Assembly: GCA_004963905.1 (NCBI GenBank)
Contig: SUGL01000013.1
Location: forward strand, 62,001 to 126,000
Direction: 5' to 3'
Source: Mesorhizobium sp.
GTDB lineage: Bacteria > Pseudomonadota > Alphaproteobacteria > Rhizobiales > Rhizobiaceae
Length of the DNA stretch: 64,000 nt
Each line of letters opens with the position of its first letter. The first letter of the stretch is position 1. Below the pieces are notes generated by a model. The model was not told the DNA's origin. It worked only from the letters and a program-made list of their open reading frames with translations, and made no database searches. The position numbers and the translations under genes are program-made. Shown in pieces: positions 52,916 to 60,496 of the stretch.

Positions 52916-53392
52916 TCATTGGTGCGGGGCACCTTCAATGTCGTGCATCCTTGCGAATCGACGTATGTGAAAGAAGGTGTCCGGTCCAGAAAGGGCTTCT
53001 TTCATTGTGGTAACGGCAAAGTCATTCTTGTGTATATCGCGGATGACCTCTTTGAGATATAAGCCGTACACATCGCGAGTGACGCCGTGAAGAGCGCCCT
53101 TATTGTAAAAATGGCAAGCGCTTTCAATCAAATTCAGAATCTCGGCAAACTCATATCTCTTCCAATCATCATCGCTTGTCTGGCGGAACCTGCGCCATGC
53201 AGTAGAGAACCTGTCAGATAGCGATAAGAAACTGGCGAAGTCTTGAGCCTTTGATTGGAGACGTAAGCTCCTTGCGGTCCAGAGCAACGTCAAGATACCG
53301 ACTAGCAGAAGGCAAGCATTGACCCAATCGCCGGGGGTCATTCCCGCTAGGAACCAGCCCAGCCAAGAGTCCTTCGCGACGGCCTCCGACAT
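52916..53392 (-). CDS. Single-pass membrane protein of unknown function (island)
   Basis: A 158-residue protein with one membrane helix (about 22-42, WVNACLLLVGILTLLWTARSL) and a soluble, helix-rich cytoplasmic domain containing FASFLSLSDRFSTAWRRF and AEILNLIESACHFYNKGAL. The pattern resembles DUF4760-like helical domains, but I cannot assign a family. It follows the Gly/Ser-rich gene by 13 bp and has a lower GC content than the core genes. Start could also be upstream at 53467. Confidence 0.6.
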   Translation of the reverse strand: MSEAVAKDSWLGWFLAGMTPGDWVNACLLLVGILTLLWTARSLRLQSKAQDFASFLSLSDRFSTAWRRFRQTSDDDWKRYEFAEILNLIESACHFYNKGALHGVTRDVYGLYLKEVIRDIHKNDFAVTTMKEALSGPDTFFHIRRFARMHDIEGAPHQ

Positions 53393-53405
53393 GGCGAGCT
53401 GCGGC

Positions 53406-53645
53406 CTACTTCTTACCGCTGCCAGAGCTCCCGCTTCCGCCCGAACTGCCGCCAGAGTTTCCGCCATTGGAGCCGCCGCCAGTATTACCGGTAGACGCAG
53501 TCGGGTTGGGACCGAGAGTTCCCGTATGATGGGCAGTCGTCATCGAATTGATGCTTATCTGCGTTTCACTTACAACGGTGACGTGAGTGTCGCCAAGGCC
53601 TGGCCGAGAGACAGTTGGCCTACTTCCTGCATTCTCTTTAGACAT
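53406..53645 (-). CDS. 79-residue Gly/Ser-rich small protein (island)
   Basis: MSKENAGSRPTVSRPG opens a polar N-terminal half with VTVVSETQISIN, a possible beta hairpin. The last 30 residues are almost only Gly, Ser and Asn ending in Lys-Lys, hence disordered. No family. It starts the minus-strand pair and is divergent from the nuclease operon. Coding status rests on frame, spacing to the next gene and composition. Confidence 0.5.
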   Translation of the reverse strand: MSKENAGSRPTVSRPGLGDTHVTVVSETQISINSMTTAHHTGTLGPNPTASTGNTGGGSNGGNSGGSSGGSGSSGSGKK

Positions 53646-53824
53646 CCGATCATCTCCGGAATCATCACTGCCATTTTGAGTGCGCTCGGAATATAGGCGA
53701 GCGCAACCCATCTAGCCAGCGCATCGCACAGAACAGCCTAAAGCTTTGCCGAATAGAGCATGCGTAGAGGTGCCACCTTCTTATATTTGCGTCTGAGTAG
53801 ACTCAAACTCGATTGGGTACGAAA
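53646..53824. promoter_or_regulatory. Divergent promoter region of the island
   Basis: A 179-bp AT-richer region between the two oppositely directed island units. No clear -35/-10 pair or operator was recognised. Confidence 0.35.
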
Positions 53825-55744
53825 ATGGACGACCACGGAGAGGCACGGAAATCATATGGCTCTGATCGCGCGCAACTTGTCTACGGGCGGCGTGACGATG
53901 ACACCTTGGCCCATATTTCCGAAGTTCAGCGCGGTCTGGCTTGCGGTTGCAAATGTCCGGCGTGCGGCGGCCGTCTAATTGCGCGATTGAAGGATGATCA
54001 TGTGGTGCCGCACTTCGCTCACAATGACGGCGAAGCTTGCGGTGGTGGTCCTGAAACGGTCCTGCACCTGCTTGCCAAGGAAGCGTTTCGCACCAATCCG
54101 AAGATGCACCTGCCGGAGCGGCTTGGCCTCGATAAGGGGAAGGTCGTGATGAAGCCGGGGCAGGAAGTCGAGACGGAACTCCTGCGGCTTGAATATTCCG
54201 ACCCGAAGAAGATCATTCCGGACCTCTATCTTAGGGCTCTCAGCTATGACCTCTTCGTGGAGGTCGCGGTTACGCATGCCAGCGACGACACCAAGATTCA
54301 GCGGCTCCGCGAGCACGGAACGATGGCCGTCGAAATTGACCTTTCAAAGCTGCCGCGAGACGCGACACGCGAGCAAATCGCAGATGCTGTCCAGCAATCT
54401 GCGCCGCGCCGCTGGCTGTATCACCCAGGTATCGAGGCGGCGAAGGCGAAGAGCCGCGCCGACGAAGAGAAATGGCACGCGGCACAAGCGAAGCGGTACG
54501 CCGATTATCAAGCAAAGCACCATCGACGGGTTGAAGAATTGGCGCGCGCCTATGCGGAAGCGCTGACACAACTGGCCGGTAAGAATGCCACCGTTCCCCG
54601 TTACGCTGAACTTCAAGCTATCGGGCTCGCTGAACATGTTGGTATCAAAGTCGCAGGTTACGGCTGCTTTACGGTGCCGCCCGCAGACTGGCAGGCCGTC
54701 ATCATGGTGGAGGTCTTTCACGACAAGTGTTTAGGAGGCGGCATTTGCAAGGCTGTCCCGATCGCCAAGCACCTGGAAAAGCGCCGTCTGATACGGCCAC
54801 AGTTCCAGCGTGTTTCACGCGAGATCGCACAGGATGTTGCGGTGGCCGAATCGCGTTTTGCGCCGGCATGGAAGGCAATCGACAGCTATTTGCAGCATCT
54901 GCTCGGCAAGGCTGTGCTGGTTGAGCAAGGCTACGGCGTGATTCTGGAGAAGGCCCTTTCAGACAAGTGGACTGCCCACACGCTGGCAAAGACACGTAGA
55001 ACAGCAGTCATGCATGCTGCCGTGCAGGCAGTGGATTGGATACTTGATCAACTCCCCGAGAAGGAGCGAGGGAACATGACCGGCGAATCGTGGCTGAACT
55101 CCATACACACGGAGTCGGGCATGACATACCGTGCTGCGATTCAGTCGGAGATCGAAGCAGCGACGATCACTGCTGAGATTAGCGCCCTTGTCGCGATGTT
55201 TGAAAATGGTGGCCGGCTTGCATACGCGACCCTAGGACTGCCTGTTGAAGGCGCAATCGAGCGCCACAGGGTGCAGTTAGGAAAACAGGTCGAAAAGGTC
55301 CGTGAGAAGCAGATTCAGGAAGCGAACCGGCTTCGACAGTCACGGCGGGATCGGCTTTGCATTGACGCTGAAACGGAACTGAGCGGTCCCGGTCTCGGGG
55401 CATTTCTGAACACGAAGCGCGACGATCTGAGTGGAATGACGCCGTTGGAAGCGGCAGAGGACAGCGAGTCGGGACTGGCCCGAGCGCGCAGTATGCTATC
55501 CGATTTGGTGCGGCAGCGGGCAAGCGTAGCTGACGCCGATGCCGAGCGAAAACGGTATCAGCAGATGATAACCGCCGACGCAATGCGGTCTTTGCCGCCT
55601 GAACACATCGATGCCTTCCTGAACGGCCGGGATGACGATCTAGGACGGACGACGCCACTCCTGTTCGCAAGGGACGAAGACACATATCGCAAGGCACTTA
55701 AAAAATTATCGGAATGGCAGCGTGAGTTTGGTGGCCCAGTATGA
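53825..55744 (+). CDS. CoiA-like PD-(D/E)XK nuclease-family protein with C-terminal DUF2384-like repeats
   Basis: A 639-residue protein. Residues 28-80 form the CoiA-like N-terminal zinc module: AHISEVQRGLACGC, C40/C42/C44/C47, H63 and H66 (VPHFAH), then C72 and ETVLHLLAKEAF. Residues 130-175 fit the nuclease core (PDLYL with D133, VEVAVTH with E146, KIQRL, AVEIDLS). A helical centre follows. At the C-terminus two segments match each other and the Xre/MbcA/ParS antitoxin domain pattern: AFLNTKRDDLSGMTPLEAA (about 540-560) and AFLNGRDDDLGRTTPL (about 600-615). The nuclease lysine position is Ala, so activity is uncertain. It overlaps the HNH gene by 4 bp. Confidence 0.75.
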   Translation: MDDHGEARKSYGSDRAQLVYGRRDDDTLAHISEVQRGLACGCKCPACGGRLIARLKDDHVVPHFAHNDGEACGGGPETVLHLLAKEAFRTNPKMHLPERLGLDKGKVVMKPGQEVETELLRLEYSDPKKIIPDLYLRALSYDLFVEVAVTHASDDTKIQRLREHGTMAVEIDLSKLPRDATREQIADAVQQSAPRRWLYHPGIEAAKAKSRADEEKWHAAQAKRYADYQAKHHRRVEELARAYAEALTQLAGKNATVPRYAELQAIGLAEHVGIKVAGYGCFTVPPADWQAVIMVEVFHDKCLGGGICKAVPIAKHLEKRRLIRPQFQRVSREIAQDVAVAESRFAPAWKAIDSYLQHLLGKAVLVEQGYGVILEKALSDKWTAHTLAKTRRTAVMHAAVQAVDWILDQLPEKERGNMTGESWLNSIHTESGMTYRAAIQSEIEAATITAEISALVAMFENGGRLAYATLGLPVEGAIERHRVQLGKQVEKVREKQIQEANRLRQSRRDRLCIDAETELSGPGLGAFLNTKRDDLSGMTPLEAAEDSESGLARARSMLSDLVRQRASVADADAERKRYQQMITADAMRSLPPEHIDAFLNGRDDDLGRTTPLLFARDEDTYRKALKKLSEWQREFGGPV

Positions 55745-56406
55745 AGCGGCGAATACGTTGGGATAATTGCGGCCTATGCGGTGAACTTCGGATCACGACT
55801 CGCGAGCATGTTGTGCCGCGCTCCCTCTATCCGGCATCGAAGTCGAACAGCAGATTCCAGCGCATCACGATCGCAGCATGTGCCACATGCAACAATGGCA
55901 CGGCCGACGACGACGCGCATTTCCGAAACGTCGTCCTTGTGGCCGGCGAGGCAATCGATGCCGTCAAAGAGTTATGGTCCGGTCCGGTGCGTCGGGGCTT
56001 CGCTCAGGTAGACGGGCATCGCCGCGCTCGCGACATCTTCGATCTTATGCGACCCGCACCGGACGTTGGACCGAACCGATATCGCATTTTCCCGGCCGAA
56101 GACCCGCGTATTCTCCAAACCGTGCGCAAGATCATTCGCGGCCTGTCGCGGCACCACGGACTCGCCTACCCGCTCAGTGACGGTCAGGTGTTTGCTGACG
56201 TAATGCGGCAAACGATACCGGAGGAAATTCTTGCCGCTATGGAACACAACGCTGCGGAACCCGATGTCCTTGAATACGGATATCTAAGCCTAGACGAGCC
56301 CCACGGCCTTTCGTCAGCGTGGTTTCTCCGGTTCTTTCAGCGGACAACCTTCATCGGCTTTGTGTTTGCCAGCGAAGCAGCCCGACAGCAGCACATGGGA
56401 CACTAG
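55741..56406 (+). CDS. HNH-endonuclease-like zinc protein
   Basis: A 221-residue protein with an N-terminal HNH-type treble clef: C10-x2-C13, then TREHVVPRSLYP with H23, and CATCNNG with C47, C50 and N51, as in predicted HNH endonucleases of mobile and defence loci. The remaining 160 residues have no recognised domain. ATG lies inside the stop of the previous gene (ATGA), showing strict translational coupling. Function as a DNase is inferred from the fold. Confidence 0.75.
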   Translation: MKRRIRWDNCGLCGELRITTREHVVPRSLYPASKSNSRFQRITIAACATCNNGTADDDAHFRNVVLVAGEAIDAVKELWSGPVRRGFAQVDGHRRARDIFDLMRPAPDVGPNRYRIFPAEDPRILQTVRKIIRGLSRHHGLAYPLSDGQVFADVMRQTIPEEILAAMEHNAAEPDVLEYGYLSLDEPHGLSSAWFLRFFQRTTFIGFVFASEAARQQHMGH

Positions 56407-56437
56407 GACCAGACAGGCATTTGGGGAGGATCACTAC

Positions 56438-56506
56438 ATGACAATTGAGTTGGACCACGAGAACGCGAGAAAAATCCTTCGCTCCGACAGCGCGCAACTC
56501 GTCTAA
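56438..56506 (+). CDS. 22-codon frame echoing the N-terminus of the CoiA-like protein
   Basis: An ATG behind GGGGAGGATC opens 22 codons reading MTIELDHENARK...SDSAQLV and stop. The CoiA-like protein begins MDDHGEARK...SDRAQLVYG, so DH-x-x-ARK and SD-x-AQLV are shared with nearly the same spacing. It is either a truncated duplicate or a conserved leader. Translation is plausible from the ribosome binding site. Confidence 0.45.
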   Translation: MTIELDHENARKILRSDSAQLV

Positions 56507-56530
56507 CCTTTTCGCCCGACGAGGAGCCCT

Positions 56531-57223
56531 ATGACAGCACCCATCGAAAGCTCGCCGATGGAAAGCAACGCCGAAGAGGACTACGCGGAGGATCGCGAAT
56601 ACGTCGTCGTGCCCGAAGAGGCGATTCAGTTCCTGCCTCCCGAATGGCGCGATGCGTTCCAGTCGAAGGTGGAAGATAGCCGAGCTATTTTGGAAGCCGT
56701 CGATAGCGACATCAAGAATCTAATTCGACTTGTCGGTGCCTTTCAGGGGATGGCGAGTCTTAGCTACATTCACCATCGCCTCTCGAAGGCAGATTTCAAC
56801 TCGACCACTGAGGCGATATTGGAGCACGACATGCTCACGTCCGCTTTTGTGATCGCCTATGTTCGGCTGATTGATGGCGGCATCGGAAGTGGTGTTTCCC
56901 GGAAAACTCTTCCACCTCACCTTCGCAAAGCGCATGACGAAATCATCGAACTGCGAAATAAGCGATTCGCCCACAACGCCGGGCACCGGTCGGTCGATGG
57001 AAAGCTCGACATCCTTTTCGGCGACGGCCGTTTTGACGTGAGCGTGACCATGCAGGTGGGCTACTACGTCCGGGGCGCCAACGAATGGGGAGAGTTGGTG
57101 ACTTTTCTCAATGGGTTGATGTTCGATCGGCTGACCAAGCTGCTTGAACGGCTAAAGGACAAAACCGGATGCGAATGGACATTCCCGAGCGGGCCACCAC
57201 CGGCTTGGAGCGATTCCCGATAG
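56531..57223 (+). CDS. Predicted HEPN-motif protein (island)
   Basis: A 230-residue, mostly helical protein. An acidic N-terminus (1-30) precedes helices; the segment DEIIELRNKRFAHNAGH holds R142-N143...H148, the R-N-x4-H motif of HEPN RNases found in toxins and abortive-infection proteins (AbiU2-like). A soluble beta part with LDILFGDGRFDVSVT follows. It starts 24 bp after the 22-codon frame with ACGAGGAGCCCT upstream. Named families were not confirmed; RNase activity is inferred from the motif. Confidence 0.65.
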   Translation: MTAPIESSPMESNAEEDYAEDREYVVVPEEAIQFLPPEWRDAFQSKVEDSRAILEAVDSDIKNLIRLVGAFQGMASLSYIHHRLSKADFNSTTEAILEHDMLTSAFVIAYVRLIDGGIGSGVSRKTLPPHLRKAHDEIIELRNKRFAHNAGHRSVDGKLDILFGDGRFDVSVTMQVGYYVRGANEWGELVTFLNGLMFDRLTKLLERLKDKTGCEWTFPSGPPPAWSDSR

Positions 57224-57322
57224 CGACGATGGAAAACACTCTCATTGGATAAGTTGTTTGCCTTCTGCCACCGATCGACAAATAGTATTCAGTCTAAGCC
57301 TCTGGCCCGATTGCATTTAAGC

Positions 57323-57358
57323 CCTTGGAAGGCATTCCTCTTCCGAGGGCTTTTTGTT
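57323..57358 (+). terminator. Terminator closing the island operon
   Basis: AGCCCTTGGAAG pairs with CTTCCGAGGGCT (one mismatch) around GCATTCCT, followed by TTTTTG. It lies 100 bp after the HEPN-type gene. Confidence 0.75.
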
Positions 57359-57430
57359 GCGGACGTCACCGCCGCAGCGCATCGGTCAAGCTGGCGGCAA
57401 GAATCGGCGCGAATCGGCCCTGCAACAGAC

Positions 57431-57468
57431 AGAAAAAAGCCCCGGCGTTTTCCGCCGGGGCTTTCTTG
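57431..57468 (-). terminator. Terminator of glnII
   Basis: AGCCCCGGCG (57438-57447) and CGCCGGGGCT (57453-57462) form a 10-bp perfect stem; on the minus strand it is followed by TTTTTTCT. It lies 40 bp after the glnII stop. Confidence 0.85.
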
Positions 57469-57507
57469 CTTGAGACAGCGCGCGGGCTTTCACCCGCGCC
57501 GGAGAAA

Positions 57508-58548
57508 TCAGGCCGCCGCCGAAACCTTGGCGTCGGTCGGGACCTGCGAGATCGTCTTCAGGACCTGCGAGGCGATCTGGTAGGGGTCGCCCTGCGAGTT
57601 CGGGCGGCGATCTTCCAGATAACCCTTGTAGTCGTTCTTGACGAAGGAGTGCGGCACGCGGATCGAAGCGCCGCGGTCGGCGACGCCGTAGGAGAACTTG
57701 TTCCACGGCGCAGTCTCGTGCTTGCCGGTCAGGCGCTTGTCGTTGTCCGGGCCGTAGACGGCGATGTGGTCCATCAGGTTCTTGTCGAACTGCGCCATCA
57801 GCGCCTCGAAATAAGCCTTGCCGCCCACCTCGCGCATGTAGGCGGTCGAGAAGTTGCAGTGCATGCCCGAACCGTTCCAGTCGGTGTCGCCGAGCGGCTT
57901 GCAGTGGAATTCGATGTCGATGCCGTATTTCTCGGTCAGGCGCTGCAGCAGGTAGCGCGCCATCCACATCTGGTCAGCGGCCTTCTTGGAGCCCTTGCCG
58001 AAGATCTGGAACTCCCACTGGCCCTTGGCCACTTCGGCGTTGATGCCTTCGTGATTGATGCCGGCGGCCAGGCACTGGTCGAGATGCTCCTCGACGATCT
58101 GGCGCGCGACCGAGCCGACGTTCTTGTAGCCGACACCGGTATAGTAAGGACCCTGCGGAGCCGGATAGCCAGTCTCGGGGAAGCCGAGCGGACGGCCATC
58201 CTTGTAGAAGAAGTATTCCTGTTCGAAGCCGAACCAGGCGCCCTCGTCATCCAGGATGGTGGCGCGCTTGTTGGAGACATGCGGCGTCACGCCATCCGGC
58301 ATCATCACTTCGCAAAGCACTAGCACGCCGTTGGTGCGGGCCGGATCCGGGTACACGGCAACGGGCTTCAGCACGCAGTCGGAGCTGTGGCCCTCGGCCT
58401 GGTTCGTGGAGGAGCCGTCGAAGCCCCACAGCGGCAGCTGCTCGAGCGTCGGGAACTCGGCAAATTCCTTGATCTGGGTCTTGCCGCGCAGGCTAGGGGT
58501 CGGGACGTATCCGTCGAGCCAGATGTACTCGAGCTTGTATTTGGTCAT
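57508..58548 (-). CDS. glnII: Glutamine synthetase type II (eukaryote-like, GSII)
   Basis: A 346-residue octameric GSII. MTKYKLEYIWLDGYVPTP start, LPLWGFDGSSTNQAEGHSSD, the ATP and metal block EQEYFFYKDGRPLGFP, NGSGMHCNFST and GVADRGASIRVPHS are all diagnostic. Rhizobia use GSII with GSI under nitrogen limitation; GSII is not adenylylated. The start at 58548 lies 84 bp downstream of a sigma-54 promoter. Confidence 0.97.
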   Translation of the reverse strand: MTKYKLEYIWLDGYVPTPSLRGKTQIKEFAEFPTLEQLPLWGFDGSSTNQAEGHSSDCVLKPVAVYPDPARTNGVLVLCEVMMPDGVTPHVSNKRATILDDEGAWFGFEQEYFFYKDGRPLGFPETGYPAPQGPYYTGVGYKNVGSVARQIVEEHLDQCLAAGINHEGINAEVAKGQWEFQIFGKGSKKAADQMWMARYLLQRLTEKYGIDIEFHCKPLGDTDWNGSGMHCNFSTAYMREVGGKAYFEALMAQFDKNLMDHIAVYGPDNDKRLTGKHETAPWNKFSYGVADRGASIRVPHSFVKNDYKGYLEDRRPNSQGDPYQIASQVLKTISQVPTDAKVSAAA

Positions 58549-58631
58549 TCTAGAGCCTCTCGTTGCTTGGACGCCGCGCATGGCGGTATCGATGCATGGC
58601 CGGACCGAGCCGGCCTGCCGATCGTTAAAAA

Positions 58632-58646
58632 GCAATTCGTGTGCCA
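58632..58646 (-). promoter_or_regulatory. Sigma-54 (RpoN) promoter of glnII
   Basis: On the minus strand TGGCAC (58646-58641), a 5-nt spacer, and TTGC (58635-58632) then TTTTT: a full consensus match with correct GG-GC distance. Predicted start near 58620. NtrC is the expected activator. Confidence 0.9.
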
Positions 58647-58694
58647 CTCTCCCCGTCCGGGGTGCGGCAAAATGGTCGTGGCAAAGCGTTGATT

Positions 58695-58714
58695 TTGCTG
58701 AGCCGCCTCAGCAA
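58695..58714 (-). promoter_or_regulatory. Dyad TTGCTGAG-N4-CTCAGCAA upstream of glnII
   Basis: Perfect 8-bp arms with a CCGC centre, centred about 85 bp upstream of the predicted glnII start. The TTGC/GCAA ends recall NtrC sites, but the arm spacing is longer than consensus. Confidence 0.45.
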
Positions 58715-58742
58715 TGCGCGGCAATCGTTCATCTGCAAAATC

Positions 58743-58759
58743 TGCATAAATCTTATGCA
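58743..58759 (-). promoter_or_regulatory. Probable NtrC enhancer site TGCATAA-N3-TTATGCA
   Basis: A perfect 17-bp dyad with TGCA ends and the A/T position of the NtrC consensus (TGCACYA-N3-TRGTGCA), centred about 130 bp upstream of the predicted glnII start, a usual enhancer distance. Confidence 0.6.
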
Positions 58760-58860
58760 AGTACTGATCTTTTTGTGTGCATATTGCCTAAATGAATCGC
58801 AGGACCTATTTTGAGAAAGGATTGAATCGACTGGCTCCCGAAAAAGAAAGGCGGCCATCA

Positions 58861-59055
58861 ATGGAAGTCACCACGTCCCGTCCGTCGGCAAAGATTCTGA
58901 TGTTCCCGCTTGCAGGCCGGACATCTGCCTCAAATTTGGGCGCAAAGGCCAAATTCGCGGCAGAGATTGCCTCGCTGCGCAATACGCACGCCGATTTCGA
59001 CGGCTGGTACCACGAGGCGGCGATCGAGGAAGAGAACCAGCAGCGCAAGAGCTGA
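58861..59055 (+). CDS. DUF2735 small protein next to glnII
   Basis: A 64-residue protein with SAKILMFPLAGR near the start and FDGWYHEAAIEE at the end; the WYHEAAI block is the hallmark of DUF2735, a rhizobial family normally found beside glnII. Function unknown; a nitrogen-linked role is inferred from that constant neighbour. ATG 58861 is preferred; the in-frame ATG at 58792 would add 23 residues. Confidence 0.75.
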   Translation: MEVTTSRPSAKILMFPLAGRTSASNLGAKAKFAAEIASLRNTHADFDGWYHEAAIEEENQQRKS

Positions 59056-59141
59056 CCGCTCCTTTCCGGTCCAACTACGCACGTCTCATGACGGCGTCGA
59101 TCGGTATCGTTTCCTCGAAAATTGGTCCCCTCGTCTAAATC

Positions 59142-60482
59142 TCATTGTTCCATGAAAGCTCTGGCCATGCTGTCGGCGATCGGCTTCGTCAGATAGGCGA
59201 AAAATGTTCGCGGGTGCTCTTGCACCATGATCTCGGCCGGCATGCCCGGCGTTGGCGAAAAGCCACGCACTTTCGCCAACTCGCTCATCGGCAGGCGCAC
59301 GCGGGCGAGATAGACTTCCTTTGGAACGGGGCCTTGCATCTCCGGCAGGGCGTCGGCCGACACATAGTAGACCTCGCCTTCCAAAACCGGCGTGGTACGC
59401 CGATTCAGCGCGGTCAGCCTGACAGAGGCCTGCTGCCCGACCTTGACGTTGTCGATATCGGTGCGCGGGATTTGCGCCTCGATGACCAAAGGCACATCCG
59501 AAGGCAGGATCTCGAGGATGGCTTTGCCGCTCTCGATGACGCCGCCGGCGGTGTGGTAATACATGCGAATGATCGTGCCTGGCACGGGAGCGTTGATGGT
59601 CACCCGGCGAAGCACGTTCTCCGCCTCCCGCGACTGCTCCCGCACTCCATCCAGCTCCGCTTCCATGCTTTGCAAATCTTGGAGCGCCGCCTGACGATAG
59701 GCGTCTTTTGTCTGCGTGATCTGCTGCTCGAACCTTACGATCTCCTCCCGGTTTTCGGCGATCTCGGCCACCATCTTGCCGATCTGGCCCTCTGCATCCG
59801 CCATCGCCCGCTGGATCGCCTTCACCTCCGTTCCGCGGATCAGGCCCTGATCGAGAAGCTTCTGCTTGCCCAGATATTCCTCCTTCAGGAACTGCAGCTG
59901 ACGCCGCATCGACGCGACCTGTTCGTCGATGCCTTCGTTGCGGAATTCCATCGCCTTTTTGTTTTGATCGAAGAGCGCGATATCGCTGTTGCGCTTGTTC
60001 TCGGCCGCGCTGAAATTGAGCGCCTGGCTTTCCATGATCGGCAGGACTTCCGGGTCGAAGCGATTGTCGAGGATGATCGCCGGGAACTGGATGCTGCCGC
60101 TGCCTTGCACCTCGGCGGTCAATCGAGCCGATATGGCCTCGAGCCTCGCCATCTTCAGGAACAATTGCCGCGCGTTAGTCTGGGCGGCGGTTTCGTCGAG
60201 CTTGATCAGGGGCTGGTCGAGGCTGACATGGTCACCTTCGTTGACCAGGATTTCCTTGATGATGCCGCCTTCGAGATGCTGGACGATCTTGTTCTGCCCG
60301 GTGGCGACGAAACTCCCCTGAGCGATGATTGCCGATGCCAGAGGCGCGGTCGAAGCCCAGGTGCCGAAGCCGCCGAAGGTCACCGCAATCAGCAGCAGGC
60401 CAAATGCGGTCTGCTTCCAAATCGAGCGCGGCACTTCGGAATACCACTCGATGTCGTGAACCTTGGCGATGTCGGCCGTCAT
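59142..60482 (-). CDS. HlyD-family type I secretion adaptor (PrsE-like)
   Basis: A 446-residue membrane fusion protein: one N-terminal membrane helix (about 28-48), a lipoyl/barrel half (IAQGSFVATGQNKIVQHLEGGIIKEILVNEGDHV), a long coiled coil (about 90-270) and the second half with VTINAPVPGTI and RLPMSELAKVRGFSPTPGMPAEIMV. It bridges the ABC transporter and a TolC-like pore, not encoded here. It begins 14 bp after the ABC gene; ATG 60482 is preferred to a TTG at 60488. Confidence 0.92.
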   Translation of the reverse strand: MTADIAKVHDIEWYSEVPRSIWKQTAFGLLLIAVTFGGFGTWASTAPLASAIIAQGSFVATGQNKIVQHLEGGIIKEILVNEGDHVSLDQPLIKLDETAAQTNARQLFLKMARLEAISARLTAEVQGSGSIQFPAIILDNRFDPEVLPIMESQALNFSAAENKRNSDIALFDQNKKAMEFRNEGIDEQVASMRRQLQFLKEEYLGKQKLLDQGLIRGTEVKAIQRAMADAEGQIGKMVAEIAENREEIVRFEQQITQTKDAYRQAALQDLQSMEAELDGVREQSREAENVLRRVTINAPVPGTIIRMYYHTAGGVIESGKAILEILPSDVPLVIEAQIPRTDIDNVKVGQQASVRLTALNRRTTPVLEGEVYYVSADALPEMQGPVPKEVYLARVRLPMSELAKVRGFSPTPGMPAEIMVQEHPRTFFAYLTKPIADSMARAFMEQ

Positions 60483-60496
60483 CTTCAATGCACCCG

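Larger units (their letters stand above)
58549..58860. promoter_or_regulatory. Divergent control region between glnII and the DUF2735 gene
   Basis: The 312 bp hold the glnII sigma-54 promoter and two upstream dyads (58695-58714 and 58743-58759), listed separately. An in-frame ATG at 58792 for the DUF2735 gene exists but is not preferred. No other gene seen. Confidence 0.6.

Noticed and set aside
52785..57470. Integration-site direct repeats flanking the island
   Set aside because: The glnA and glnII terminators look alike (CCCCGGC stems) but are ordinary terminators; no tRNA, integrase or exact flanking repeat was found, so no att site is claimed.
58662..58678. GTGCGGCAAAATGGTCG as an NtrC site
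   Set aside because: It is only 16 bp upstream of the -24 box, too near for an enhancer, and matches poorly; the dyad at 58743 fits better.
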